A DNA stretch of 64,000 nucleotides from Cinnamomum chago (lineage: Eukaryota > Streptophyta > Magnoliopsida > Laurales > Lauraceae), in assembly GCA_038049695.1 (NCBI GenBank), contig CP142453.1, positions 128,191,001 through 128,255,000 on the forward strand. The letters run 5' to 3'. Below are positions 10,858-24,439 of this stretch, piece by piece. How positions within the stretch are numbered: the stretch's first letter is position 1; each line of letters opens with the position of its first letter. A program made the position numbers and the translations under genes. A model generated the notes under the pieces. It was not told the DNA's origin. It worked only from the letters and a program-made list of their open reading frames with translations, and ran no database searches.

Positions 10858-13800
10858 GATAGAATATAATCCGAATCAAAGATAGATTTACAAAAGAGAT
10901 TGGGGAGAGAAATATAAAAAGGTAGCAAAGGATTTTAAAAAATAATGAAAGCTTGTGGATACCTTACATAGTTTAAGTACAAAATCAGTTTTTTTAAAAA
11001 GATTTTTCTATTACCGGCGTCCTTATCAAAATCTTAATTTATCAATTTGGATTTTATAAGATCTTACACCCCATTAAGTTACCACTTGAACAAGGGTGGA
11101 CGTTAACCTCAACAGATTTACAATCACCTTAAAAAAAAAGAGCCCTGATTCGTAGAATTAGGGCAAAGTTTATAATTCTTCATTGTGACTTGCTTACCAA
11201 ATCTGAGTCTTCTAAAATTAAACGCGCCCCTCCTGCAAGGTTTTTTGGCAAATCTCATTGCAGTAGTTATTGTGTCACCATCAGATTAATCACATTTGAA
11301 ATATGTATAAGAAACTCATACATTTCCTTGGTGAACCTAAAGAGTGGAATTTGGGACGACTATAAAAGAAAATTAACAAATTTTAACAAGCTGTGCACCC
11401 CTACAAAAGAGCATCACCAATTTTTCTGTGATTTGGAGGCCAAGAGGATCTATACTCAGTCATGCATATATTTAGATACATAGTACATATTCAAATATTA
11501 CCTTTTATATATACTTCTAAAGAAACTACGTATTTATATGATAATATTTAAGGATAAATGACATCCAAAGTTTTGAATCATGATTTGGACCCAGAATTAG
11601 CCAAGATTTCACTAAAGGTGTATGGATTGTCGTGACATAAACAGCAGGTCAGGGATGTGTAGTGTGTAAGTTTAAATCCCTTGTTAAACAAAAATAAAGT
11701 TAATGATAATAATCTTAGAAAAAGAGGAATATATGTAAAAAAGGAGAGACATTCTACAGCGGGATAGAATATAATCCGAATCAAAGATAGATTTACAAAA
11801 GAGATTGGGGAGAGAAATATAAAAAGGTAGCAAAGGATTTTAAAAAATAATGAAAGCTTGTGGATACCTTACATAGTTTAAGTACAAAATCAGTTTTTTT
11901 AAAAAGATTTTTCTATTACCGGCGTCCTTATCAAAATCTTAATTTATCAATTTGGATTTTATAAGATCTTACACCCCATTAAGTTACCACTTGAACAAGG
12001 GTGGACGTTAACCTCAACAGATTTACAATCACCTTAAAAAAAAAGAGCCCTGATTCGTAGAATTAGGGCAAAGTTTATAATTCTTCATTGTGACTTGCTT
12101 ACCAAATCTGAGTCTTCTAAAATTAAACGCGCCCCTCCTGCAAGGTTTTTTGGCAAATCTCATTGCAGTAGTTATTGTGTCACCATCAGATTAATCACAT
12201 TTGAAATATGTATAAGAAACTCATACATTTCCTTGGTGAACCTAAAGAGTGGAATTTGGGACGACTATAAAAGAAAATTAACAAATTTTAACAAGCTGTG
12301 CACCCCTACAAAAGAGCATCACCAATTTTTCTGTGATTTGGAGGCCAAGAGGATCTATACTCAGTCATGCATATATTTAGATACATAGTACATATTCAAA
12401 TATTACCTTTTATATATACTTCTAAAGAAACTACGTATTTATATGATAATATTTAAGGATAAATGACATCCAAAGTTTTGAATCATGATTTGGACCCAGA
12501 ATTAGCCAAGATTTCACTAAAGGTGTATGGATTGTCGTGACATAAACAGCAGGTCAGGGATGTGTAGTGTGTAAGTTTAAATCCCTTGTTAAACAAAAAT
12601 AAAGTTAATGATAATAATCTTAGAAAAAGAGGAATATATGTAAAAAAGGAGAGACATTCTACAGCGGGATAGAATATAATCCGAATCAAAGATAGATTTA
12701 CAAAAGAGATTGGGGAGAGAAATATAAAAAGGTAGCAAAGGATTTTAAAAAATAATGAAAGCTTGTGGATACCTTACATAGTTTAAGTACAAAATCAGTT
12801 TTTTTAAAAAGATTTTTCTATTACCGGCGTCCTTATCAAAATCTTAATTTATCAATTTGGATTTTATAAGATCTTACACCCCATTAAGTTACCACTTGAA
12901 CAAGGGTGGACGTTAACCTCAACAGATTTACAATCACCTTAAAAAAAAAGAGCCCTGATTCGTAGAATTAGGGCAAAGTTTATAATTCTTCATTGTGACT
13001 TGCTTACCAAATCTGAGTCTTCTAAAATTAAACGCGCCCCTCCTGCAAGGTTTTTTGGCAAATCTCATTGCAGTAGTTATTGTGTCACCATCAGATTAAT
13101 CACATTTGAAATATGTATAAGAAACTCATACATTTCCTTGGTGAACCTAAAGAGTGGAATTTGGGACGACTATAAAAGAAAATTAACAAATTTTAACAAG
13201 CTGTGCACCCCTACAAAAGAGCATCACCAATTTTTCTGTGATTTGGAGGCCAAGAGGATCTATACTCAGTCATGCATATATTTAGATACATAGTACATAT
13301 TCAAATATTACCTTTTATATATACTTCTAAAGAAACTACGTATTTATATGATAATATTTAAGGATAAATGACATCCAAAGTTTTGAATCATGATTTGGAC
13401 CCAGAATTAGCCAAGATTTCACTAAAGGTGTATGGATTGTCGTGACATAAACAGCAGGTCAGGGATGTGTAGTGTGTAAGTTTAAATCCCTTGTTAAACA
13501 AAAATAAAGTTAATGATAATAATCTTAGAAAAAGAGGAATATATGTAAAAAAGGAGAGACATTCTACAGCGGGATAGAATATAATCCGAATCAAAGATAG
13601 ATTTACAAAAGAGATTGGGGAGAGAAATATAAAAAGGTAGCAAAGGATTTTAAAAAATAATGAAAGCTTGTGGATACCTAACATAGTTTAAGTACAAAAT
13701 CAGTTTTTTTAAAAAGATTTTTCTATTACCGGCGTCCTTATCAAAATCTTAATTTATCAATTTGGATTTTATAAGATCTTACACCCCATTAAGTTACCAC

Positions 13801-16800
13801 TTGAACAAGGGTGGACGTTAACCTCAACAGATTTACAATCACCTTAAAAAAAAAGAGCCCTGATTCGTAGAATTAGGGCAAAGTTTATAATTCTTCATTG
13901 TGACTTGCTTACCAAATCTGAGTCTTCTAAAATTAAACGCGCCCCTCCTGCAAGGTTTTTTGGCAAATCTCATTGCAGTAGTTATTGTGTCACCATCAGA
14001 TTAATCACATTTGAAATATGTATAAGAAACTCATACATTTCCTTGGTGAACCTAAAGAGTGGAATTTGGGACGACTATAAAAGAAAATTAACAAATTTTA
14101 ACAAGCTGTGCACCCCTACAAAAGAGCATCACCAATTTTTCTGTGATTTGGAGGCCAAGAGGATCTATACTCAGTCATGCATATATTTAGATACATAGTA
14201 CATATTCAAATATTACCTTTTATATATACTTCTAAAGAAACTACGTATTTATATGATAATATTTAAGGATAAATGACATCCAAAGTTTTGAATCATGATT
14301 TGGACCCAGAATTAGCCAAGATTTCACTAAAGGTGTATGGATTGTCGTGACATAAACAGCAGGTCAGGGATGTGTAGTGTGTAAGTTTAAATCCCTTGTT
14401 AAACAAAAATAAAGTTAATGATAATAATCTTAGAAAAAGAGGAATATATGTAAAAAAGGAGAGACATTCTACAGCGGGATAGAATATAATCCGAATCAAA
14501 GATAGATTTACAAAAGAGATTGGGGAGAGAAATATAAAAAGGTAGCAAAGGATTTTAAAAAATAATGAAAGCTTGTGGATACCTTACATAGTTTAAGTAC
14601 AAAATCAGTTTTTTTAAAAAGATTTTTCTATTACCGGCGTCCTTATCAAAATCTTAATTTATCAATTTGGATTTTATAAGATCTTACACCCCATTAAGTT
14701 ACCACTTGAACAAGGGTGGACGTTAACCTCAACAGATTTACAATCACCTTAAAAAAAAAGAGCCCTGATTCGTAGAATTAGGGCAAAGTTTATAATTCTT
14801 CATTGTGACTTGCTTACCAAATCTGAGTCTTCTAAAATTAAACGCGCCCCTCCTGCAAGGTTTTTTGGCAAATCTCATTGCAGTAGTTATTGTGTCACCA
14901 TCAGATTAATCACATTTGAAATATGTATAAGAAACTCATACATTTCCTTGGTGAACCTAAAGAGTGGAATTTGGGACGACTATAAAAGAAAATTAACAAA
15001 TTTTAACAAGCTGTGCACCCCTACAAAAGAGCATCACCAATTTTTCTGTGATTTGGAGGCCAAGAGGATCTATACTCAGTCATGCATATATTTAGATACA
15101 TAGTACATATTCAAATATTACCTTTTATATATACTTCTAAAGAAACTACGTATTTATATGATAATATTTAAGGATAAATGACATCCAAAGTTTTGAATCA
15201 TGATTTGGACCCAGAATTAGCCAAGATTTCACTAAAGGTGTATGGATTGTCGTGACATAAACAGCAGGTCAGGGATGTGTAGTGTGTAAGTTTAAATCCC
15301 TTGTTAAACAAAAATAAAGTTAATGATAATAATCTTAGAAAAAGAGGAATATATGTAAAAAAGGAGAGACATTCTACAGCGGGATAGAATATAATCCGAA
15401 TCAAAGATAGATTTACAAAAGAGATTGGGGAGAGAAATATAAAAAGGTAGCAAAGGATTTTAAAAAATAATGAAAGCTTGTGGATACCTTACATAGTTTA
15501 AGTACAAAATCAGTTTTTTTAAAAAGATTTTTCTATTACCGGCGTCCTTATCAAAATCTTAATTTATCAATTTGGATTTTATAAGATCTTACACCCCATT
15601 AAGTTACCACTTGAACAAGGGTGGACGTTAACCTCAACAGATTTACAATCACCTTAAAAAAAAAGAGCCCTGATTCGTAGAATTAGGGCAAAGTTTATAA
15701 TTCTTCATTGTGACTTGCTTACCAAATCTGAGTCTTCTAAAATTAAACGCGCCCCTCCTGCAAGGTTTTTTGGCAAATCTCATTGCAGTAGTTATTGTGT
15801 CACCATCAGATTAATCACATTTGAAATATGTATAAGAAACTCATACATTTCCTTGGTGAACCTAAAGAGTGGAATTTGGGACGACTATAAAAGAAAATTA
15901 ACAAATTTTAACAAGCTGTGCACCCCTACAAAAGAGCATCACCAATTTTTCTGTGATTTGGAGGCCAAGAGGATCTATACTCAGTCATGCATATATTTAG
16001 ATACATAGTACATATTCAAATATTACCTTTTATATATACTTCTAAAGAAACTACGTATTTATATGATAATATTTAAGGATAAATGACATCCAAAGTTTTG
16101 AATCATGATTTGGACCCAGAATTAGCCAAGATTTCACTAAAGGTGTATGGATTGTCGTGACATAAACAGCAGGTCAGGGATGTGTAGTGTGTAAGTTTAA
16201 ATCCCTTGTTAAACAAAAATAAAGTTAATGATAATAATCTTAGAAAAAGAGGAATATATGTAAAAAAGGAGAGACATTCTACAGCGGGATAGAATATAAT
16301 CCGAATCAAAGATAGATTTACAAAAGAGATTGGGGAGAGAAATATAAAAAGGTAGCAAAGGATTTTAAAAAATAATGAAAGCTTGTGGATACCTTACATA
16401 GTTTAAGTACAAAATCAGTTTTTTTAAAAAGATTTTTCTATTACCGGCGTCCTTATCAAAATCTTAATTTATCAATTTGGATTTTATAAGATCTTACACC
16501 CCATTAAGTTACCACTTGAACAAGGGTGGACGTTAACCTCAACAGATTTACAATCACCTTAAAAAAAAAGAGCCCTGATTCGTAGAATTAGGGCAAAGTT
16601 TATAATTCTTCATTGTGACTTGCTTACCAAATCTGAGTCTTCTAAAATTAAACGCGCCCCTCCTGCAAGGTTTTTTGGCAAATCTCATTGCAGTAGTTAT
16701 TGTGTCACCATCAGATTAATCACATTTGAAATATGTATAAGAAACTCATACATTTCCTTGGTGAACCTAAAGAGTGGAATTTGGGACGACTATAAAAGAA

Positions 16801-19002
16801 AATTAACAAATTTTAACAAGCTGTGCACCCCTACAAAAGAGCATCACCAATTTTTCTGTGATTTGGAGGCCAAGAGGATCTATACTCAGTCATGCATATA
16901 TTTAGATACATAGTACATATTCAAATATTACCTTTTATATATACTTCTAAAGAAACTACGTATTTATATGATAATATTTAAGGATAAATGACATCCAAAG
17001 TTTTGAATCATGATTTGGACCCAGAATTAGCCAAGATTTCACTAAAGGTGTATGGATTGTCGTGACATAAACAGCAGGTCAGGGATGTGTAGTGTGTAAG
17101 TTTAAATCCCTTGTTAAACAAAAATAAAGTTAATGATAATAATCTTAGAAAAAGAGGAATATATGTAAAAAAGGAGAGACATTCTACAGCGGGATAGAAT
17201 ATAATCCGAATCAAAGATAGATTTACAAAAGAGATTGGGGAGAGAAATATAAAAAGGTAGCAAAGGATTTTAAAAAATAATGAAAGCTTGTGGATACCTT
17301 ACATAGTTTAAGTACAAAATCAGTTTTTTTAAAAAGATTTTTCTATTACCGGCGTCCTTATCAAAATCTTAATTTATCAATTTGGATTTTATAAGATCTT
17401 ACACCCCATTAAGTTACCACTTGAACAAGGGTGGACGTTAACCTCAACAGATTTACAATCACCTTAAAAAAAAAGAGCCCTGATTCGTAGAATTAGGGCA
17501 AAGTTTATAATTCTTCATTGTGACTTGCTTACCAAATCTGAGTCTTCTAAAATTAAACGCGCCCCTCCTGCAAGGTTTTTTGGCAAATCTCATTGCAGTA
17601 GTTATTGTGTCACCATCAGATTAATCACATTTGAAATATGTATAAGAAACTCATACATTTCCTTGGTGAACCTAAAGAGTGGAATTTGGGACGACTATAA
17701 AAGAAAATTAACAAATTTTAACAAGCTGTGCACCCCTACAAAAGAGCATCACCAATTTTTCTGTGATTTGGAGGCCAAGAGGATCTATACTCAGTCATGC
17801 ATATATTTAGATACATAGTACATATTCAAATATTACCTTTTATATATACTTCTAAAGAAACTACGTATTTATATGATAATATTTAAGGATAAATGACATC
17901 CAAAGTTTTGAATCATGATTTGGACCCAGAATTAGCCAAGATTTCACTAAAGGTGTATGGATTGTCGTGACATAAACAGCAGGTCAGGGATGTGTAGTGT
18001 GTAAGTTTAAATCCCTTGTTAAACAAAAATAAAGTTAATGATAATAATCTTAGAAAAAGAGGAATATATGTAAAAAAGGAGAGACATTCTACAGCGGGAT
18101 AGAATATAATCCGAATCAAAGATAGATTTACAAAAGAGATTGGGGAGAGAAATATAAAAAGGTAGCAAAGGATTTTAAAAAATAATGAAAGCTTGTGGAT
18201 ACCTTACATAGTTTAAGTACAAAATCAGTTTTTTTAAAAAGATTTTTCTATTACCGGCGTCCTTATCAAAATCTTAATTTATCAATTTGGATTTTATAAG
18301 ATCTTACACCCCATTAAGTTACCACTTGAACAAGGGTGGACGTTAACCTCAACAGATTTACAATCACCTTAAAAAAAAAGAGCCCTGATTCGTAGAATTA
18401 GGGCAAAGTTTATAATTCTTCATTGTGACTTGCTTACCAAATCTGAGTCTTCTAAAATTAAACGCGCCCCTCCTGCAAGGTTTTTTGGCAAATCTCATTG
18501 CAGTAGTTATTGTGTCACCATCAGATTAATCACATTTGAAATATGTATAAGAAACTCATACATTTCCTTGGTGAACCTAAAGAGTGGAATTTGGGACGAC
18601 TATAAAAGAAAATTAACAAATTTTAACAAGCTGTGCACCCCTACAAAAGAGCATCACCAATTTTTCTGTGATTTGGAGGCCAAGAGGATCTATACTCAGT
18701 CATGCATATATTTAGATACATAGTACATATTCAAATATTACCTTTTATATATACTTCTAAAGAAACTACGTATTTATATGATAATATTTAAGGATAAATG
18801 ACATCCAAAGTTTTGAATCATGATTTGGACCCAGAATTAGCCAAGATTTCACTAAAGGTGTATGGATTGTCGTGACATAAACAGCAGGTCAGGGATGTGT
18901 AGTGTGTAAGTTTAAATCCCTTGTTAAACAAAAATAAAGTTAATGATAATAATCTTAGAAAAAGAGGAATATATGTAAAAAAGGAGAGACATTCTACAGC
19001 GG
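10858..19002 (+). repeat. Units 13-21: nine uniform 905-bp units
   Basis: Starts are exactly 905 bp apart from 10858 to 18098. All have A9, G at offset 578 and G at offset 869. The only private change I noticed is T to A at 13680 in unit 16. This looks like a recent local amplification of a single haplotype. Confidence 0.85.
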
Positions 19003-22000
19003 GATAGAATATAATCCGAATCAAAGATAGATTTACAAAAGAGATTGGGGAGAGAAATATAAAAAGGTAGCAAAGGATTTTAAAAAATAATGAAAGCTTG
19101 TGGATACCTTACATAGTTTAAGTACAAAATCAGTTTTTTTAAAAAGATTTTTCTATTACCGGCGTCCTTATCAAAATCTTAATTTATCAATTTGGATTTT
19201 ATAAGATCTTACACCCCATTAAGTTACCACTTGAACAAGGGTGGACGTTAACCTCAACAGATTTACAATCACCTTAAAAAAAAAAGAGCCCTGATTCGTA
19301 GAATTAGGGCAAAGTTTATAATTCTTCATTGTGACTTGCTTACCAAATCTGAGTCTTCTAAAATTAAACGCGCCCCTCCTGCAAGGTTTTTTGGCAAATC
19401 TCATTGCAGTAGTTATTGTGTCACCATCAGATTAATCACATTTGAAATATGTATAAGAAACTCATACATTTCCTTGGTGAACCTAAAGAGTGGAATTTGG
19501 GACGACTATAAAAGAAAATTAACAAATTTTAACAAGCTGTGCACCCCTACAAAAGAGCATCACCAATTTTTCTGTGATTTGGAGGCCAAGAGGATCTATA
19601 CTCAGTCATGCATATATTTAGATACATAGTACATATTCAAATATTACCTTTTATATATACTTCTAAAGAAACTACGTATTTATATGATAATATTTAAGGA
19701 TAAATGACATCCAAAGTTTTGAATCATGATTTGGACCCAGAATTAGCCAAGATTTCACTAAAGGTGTATGGATTGTCGTGACATAAACAGCAGGTCAGGG
19801 ATGTGTAGTGTGTAAGTTTAAATCCCTTGTTAAACAAAAATAAAGTTAATGATAATAATCTTAGAAAAAGAGGAATATATGTAAAAAAGGAGAGACATTC
19901 TACAGCGGGATAGAATATAATCCGAATCAAAGATAGATTTACAAAAGAGATTGGGGAGAGAAATATAAAAAGGTAGCAAAGGATTTTAAAAAATAATGAA
20001 AGCTTGTGGATACCTTACATAGTTTAAGTACAAAATCAGTTTTTTTAAAAAGATTTTTCTATTACCGGCGTCCTTATCAAAATCTTAATTTATCAATTTG
20101 GATTTTATAAGATCTTACACCCCATTAAGTTACCACTTGAACAAGGGTGGACGTTAACCTCAACAGATTTACAATCACCTTAAAAAAAAAAAGAGCCCTG
20201 ATTCGTAGAATTAGGGCAAAGTTTATAATTCTTCATTGTGACTTGCTTACCAAATCTGAGTCTTCTAAAATTAAACGCGCCCCTCCTGCAAGGTTTTTTG
20301 GCAAATCTCATTGCAGTAGTTATTGTGTCACCATCAGATTAATCACATTTGAAATATGTATAAGAAACTCATACATTTCCTTGGTGAACCTAAAGAGTGG
20401 AATTTGGGACGACTATAAAAGAAAATTAACAAATTTTAACAAGCTGTGCACCCCTACAAAAGAGCATCACCAATTTTTCTGTGATTTGGAGGCCAAGAGG
20501 ATCTATACTCAGTCATGCATATATTTAGATACATAGTACATATTCAAATATTACCTTTTATATATACTTCTAAAGAAACTACGTATTTATATGATAATAT
20601 TTAAGGATAAATGACATCCAAAGTTTTGAATCATGATTTGGACCCAGAATTAGCCAAGATTTCACTAAAGGTGTATGGATTGTCGTGACATAAACAGCAG
20701 GTCAGGGATGTGTAGTGTGTAAGTTTAAATCCCTTGTTAAACAAAAATAAAGTTAATGATAATAATCTTAGAAAAAGAGGAATATATGTAAAAAAGGAGA
20801 GACATTCTACAGCGGGATAGAATATAATCCGAATCAAAGATAGATTTACAAAAGAGATTGGGGAGAGAAATATAAAAAGGTAGCAAAGGATTTTAAAAAA
20901 TAATGAAAGCTTGTGGATACCTTACATAGTTTAAGTACAAAATCAGTTTTTTTAAAAAGATTTTTCTATTACCGGCGTCCTTATCAAAATCTTAATTTAT
21001 CAATTTGGATTTTATAAGATCTTACACCCCATTAAGTTACCACTTGAACAAGGGTGGACGTTAACCTCAACAGATTTACAATCACCTTAAAAAAAAAAAG
21101 AGCCCTGATTCGTAGAATTAGGGCAAAGTTTATAATTCTTCATTGTGACTTGCTTACCAAATCTGAGTCTTCTAAAATTAAACGCGCCCCTCCTGCAAGG
21201 TTTTTTGGCAAATCTCATTGCAGTAGTTATTGTGTCACCATCAGATTAATCACATTTGAAATATGTATAAGAAACTCATACATTTCCTTGGTGAACCTAA
21301 AGAGTGGAATTTGGGACGACTATAAAAGAAAATTAACAAATTTTAACAAGCTGTGCACCCCTACAAAAGAGCATCACCAATTTTTCTGTGATTTGGAGGC
21401 CAAGAGGATCTATACTCAGTCATGCATATATTTAGATACATAGTACATATTCAAATATTACCTTTTATATATACTTCTAAAGAAACTACGTATTTATATG
21501 ATAATATTTAAGGATAAATGACATCCAAAGTTTTGAATCATGATTTGGACCCAGAATTAGCCAGGATTTCACTAAAGGTGTATGGATTGTCGTGACATAA
21601 ACAGCAGGTCAGGGATGTGTAGTGTGTAAGTTTAAATCCCTTGTTAAACAAAAATAAAGTTAATGATAATAATCTTAGAAAAAGAGAAATATATGTAAAA
21701 AAGGAGAGACATTCTACAGCGGGATAGAATATAATCCGAATCAAAGATAGATTTACAAAAGAGATTGGGGAGAGAAATATAAAAAGGTAGCAAAGGATTT
21801 TAAAAAATAATGAAAGCTTGTGGATACCTTACATAGTTTAAGTACAAAATCAGTTTTTTTAAAAAGATTTTTCTATTACCGGCGTCCTTATCAAAATCTT
21901 AATTTATCAATTTGGATTTTATAAGATCTTACACCCCATTAAGTTACCACTTGAACAAGGGTGGACGTTAACCTCAACAGATTTACAATCACCTTAAAAA

Positions 22001-24439
22001 AAAAAGAGCCCTGATTCGTAGAATTAGGGCAAAGTTTATAATTCTTCATTGTGACTTGCTTACCAAATCTGAGTCTTCTAAAATTAAACGCGCCCCTCCT
22101 GCAAGGTTTTTTGGCAAATCTCATTGCAGTAGTTATTGTGTCACCATCAGATTAATCACATTTGAAATATGTATAAGAAACTCATACATTTCCTTGGTGA
22201 ACCTAAAGAGTGGAATTTGGGACGACTATAAAAGAAAATTAACAAATTTTAACAAGCTGTGCACCCCTACAAAAGAGCATCACCAATTTTTCTGTGATTT
22301 GGAGGCCAAGAGGATCTATACTCAGTCATGCATATATTTAGATACATAGTACATATTCAAATATTACCTTTTATATATACTTCTAAAGAAACTACGTATT
22401 TATATGATAATATTTAAGGATAAATGACATCCAAAGTTTTGAATCATGATTTGGACCCAGAATTAGCCAAGATTTCACTAAAGGTGTATGGATTGTCGTG
22501 ACATAAACAGCAGGTCAGGGATGTGTAGTGTGTAAGTTTAAATCCCTTGTTAAACAAAAATAAAGTTAATGATAATAATCTTAGAAAAAGAGGAATATAT
22601 GTAAAAAAGGAGAGACATTCTACAGCGGGATAGAATATAATCCGAATCAAAGATAGATTTACAAAAGAGATTGGGGAGAGAAATATAAAAAGGTAGCAAA
22701 GGATTTTAAAAAATAATGAAAGCTTGTGGATACCTTACATAGTTTAAGTACAAAATCAGTTTTTTTAAAAAGATTTTTCTATTACCGGCGTCCTTATCAA
22801 AATCTTAATTTATCAATTTGGATTTTATAAGATCTTACACCCCATTAAGTTACCACTTGAACAAGGGTGGACGTTAACCTCAACAGATTTACAATCACCT
22901 TAAAAAAAAAAGAGCCCTGATTCGTAGAATTAGGGCAAAGTTTATAATTCTTCATTGTGACTTGCTTACCAAATCTGAGTCTTCTAAAATTAAACGCGCC
23001 CCTCCTGCAAGGTTTTTTGGCAAATCTCATTGCAGTAGTTATTGTGTCACCATCAGATTAATCACATTTGAAATATGTATAAGAAACTCATACATTTCCT
23101 TGGTGAACCTAAAGAGTGGAATTTGGGACGACTATAAAAGAAAATTAACAAATTTTAACAAGCTGTGCACCCCTACAAAAGAGCATCACCAATTTTTCTG
23201 TGATTTGGAGGCCAAGAGGATCTATACTCAGTCATGCATATATTTAGATACATAGTACATATTCAAATATTACCTTTTATATATACTTCTAAAGAAACTA
23301 CGTATTTATATGATAATATTTAAGGATAAATGACATCCAAAGTTTTGAATCATGATTTGGACCCAGAATTAGCCAAGATTTCACTAAAGGTGTATGGATT
23401 GTCGTGACATAAACAGCAGGTCAGGGATGTGTAGTGTGTAAGTTTAAATCCCTTGTTAAACAAAAATAAAGTTAATGATAATAATCTTAGAAAAAGAGGA
23501 ATATATGTAAAAAAGGAGAGACATTCTACAGCGGGATAGAATATAATCCGAATCAAAGATAGATTTACAAAAGAGATTGGGGAGAGAAATATAAAAAGGT
23601 AGCAAAGGATTTTAAAAAATAATGAAAGCTTGTGGATACCTTACATAGTTTAAGTACAAAATCAGTTTTTTTAAAAGATTTTTCTATTACCGGCGTCCTT
23701 ATCAAAATCTTAATTTATCAATTTGGATTTTATAAGATCTTACACCCCATTAAGTTACCACTTGAACAAGGGTGGACGTTAACCTCAACAGATTTACAAT
23801 CACCTTAAAAAAAAAAGAGCCCTGATTCGTAGAATTAGGGCAAAGTTTATAATTCTTCATTGTGACTTGCTTACCAAATCTGAGTCTTCTAAAATTAAAC
23901 GCGCCCCTCCTGCAAGGTTTTTTGGCAAATCTCATTGCAGTAGTTATTGTGTCACCATCAGATTAATCACATTTGAAATATGTATAAGAAACTCATACAT
24001 TTCCTTGGTGAACCTAAAGAGTGGAATTTGGGACGACTATAAAAGAAAATTAACAAATTTTAACAAGCTGTGCACCCCTACAAAAGAGCATCACCAATTT
24101 TTCTGTGATTTGGAGGCCAAGAGGATCTATACTCAGTCATGCATATATTTAGATACATAGTACATATTCAAATATTACCTTTTATATATACTTCTAAAGA
24201 AACTACGTATTTATATGATAATATTTAAGGATAAATGACATCCAAAGTTTTGAATCATGATTTGGACCCAGAATTAGCCAGGATTTCACTAAAGGTGTAT
24301 GGATTGTCGTGACATAAACAGCAGGTCAGGGATGTGTAGTGTGTAAGTTTAAATCCCTTGTTAAACAAAAATAAAGTTAATGATAATAATCTTAGAAAAA
24401 GAGGAATATATGTAAAAAAGGAGAGACATTCTACAGCGG
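19003..24439 (+). repeat. Units 22-27: mosaic of A10 and A11 units
   Basis: Unit starts are 19003, 19909, 20816, 21723, 22629 and 23535. A-tracts are A10, A11, A11, A10, A10, A10. Offset 869 is G in all but unit 24. Offset 746 is A except in units 24 and 27, where it is G. Unit 27 also lacks one A near 23673. Unit 24 thus carries the right-hand haplotype at 746 and 869 inside a left-hand background. Confidence 0.8.
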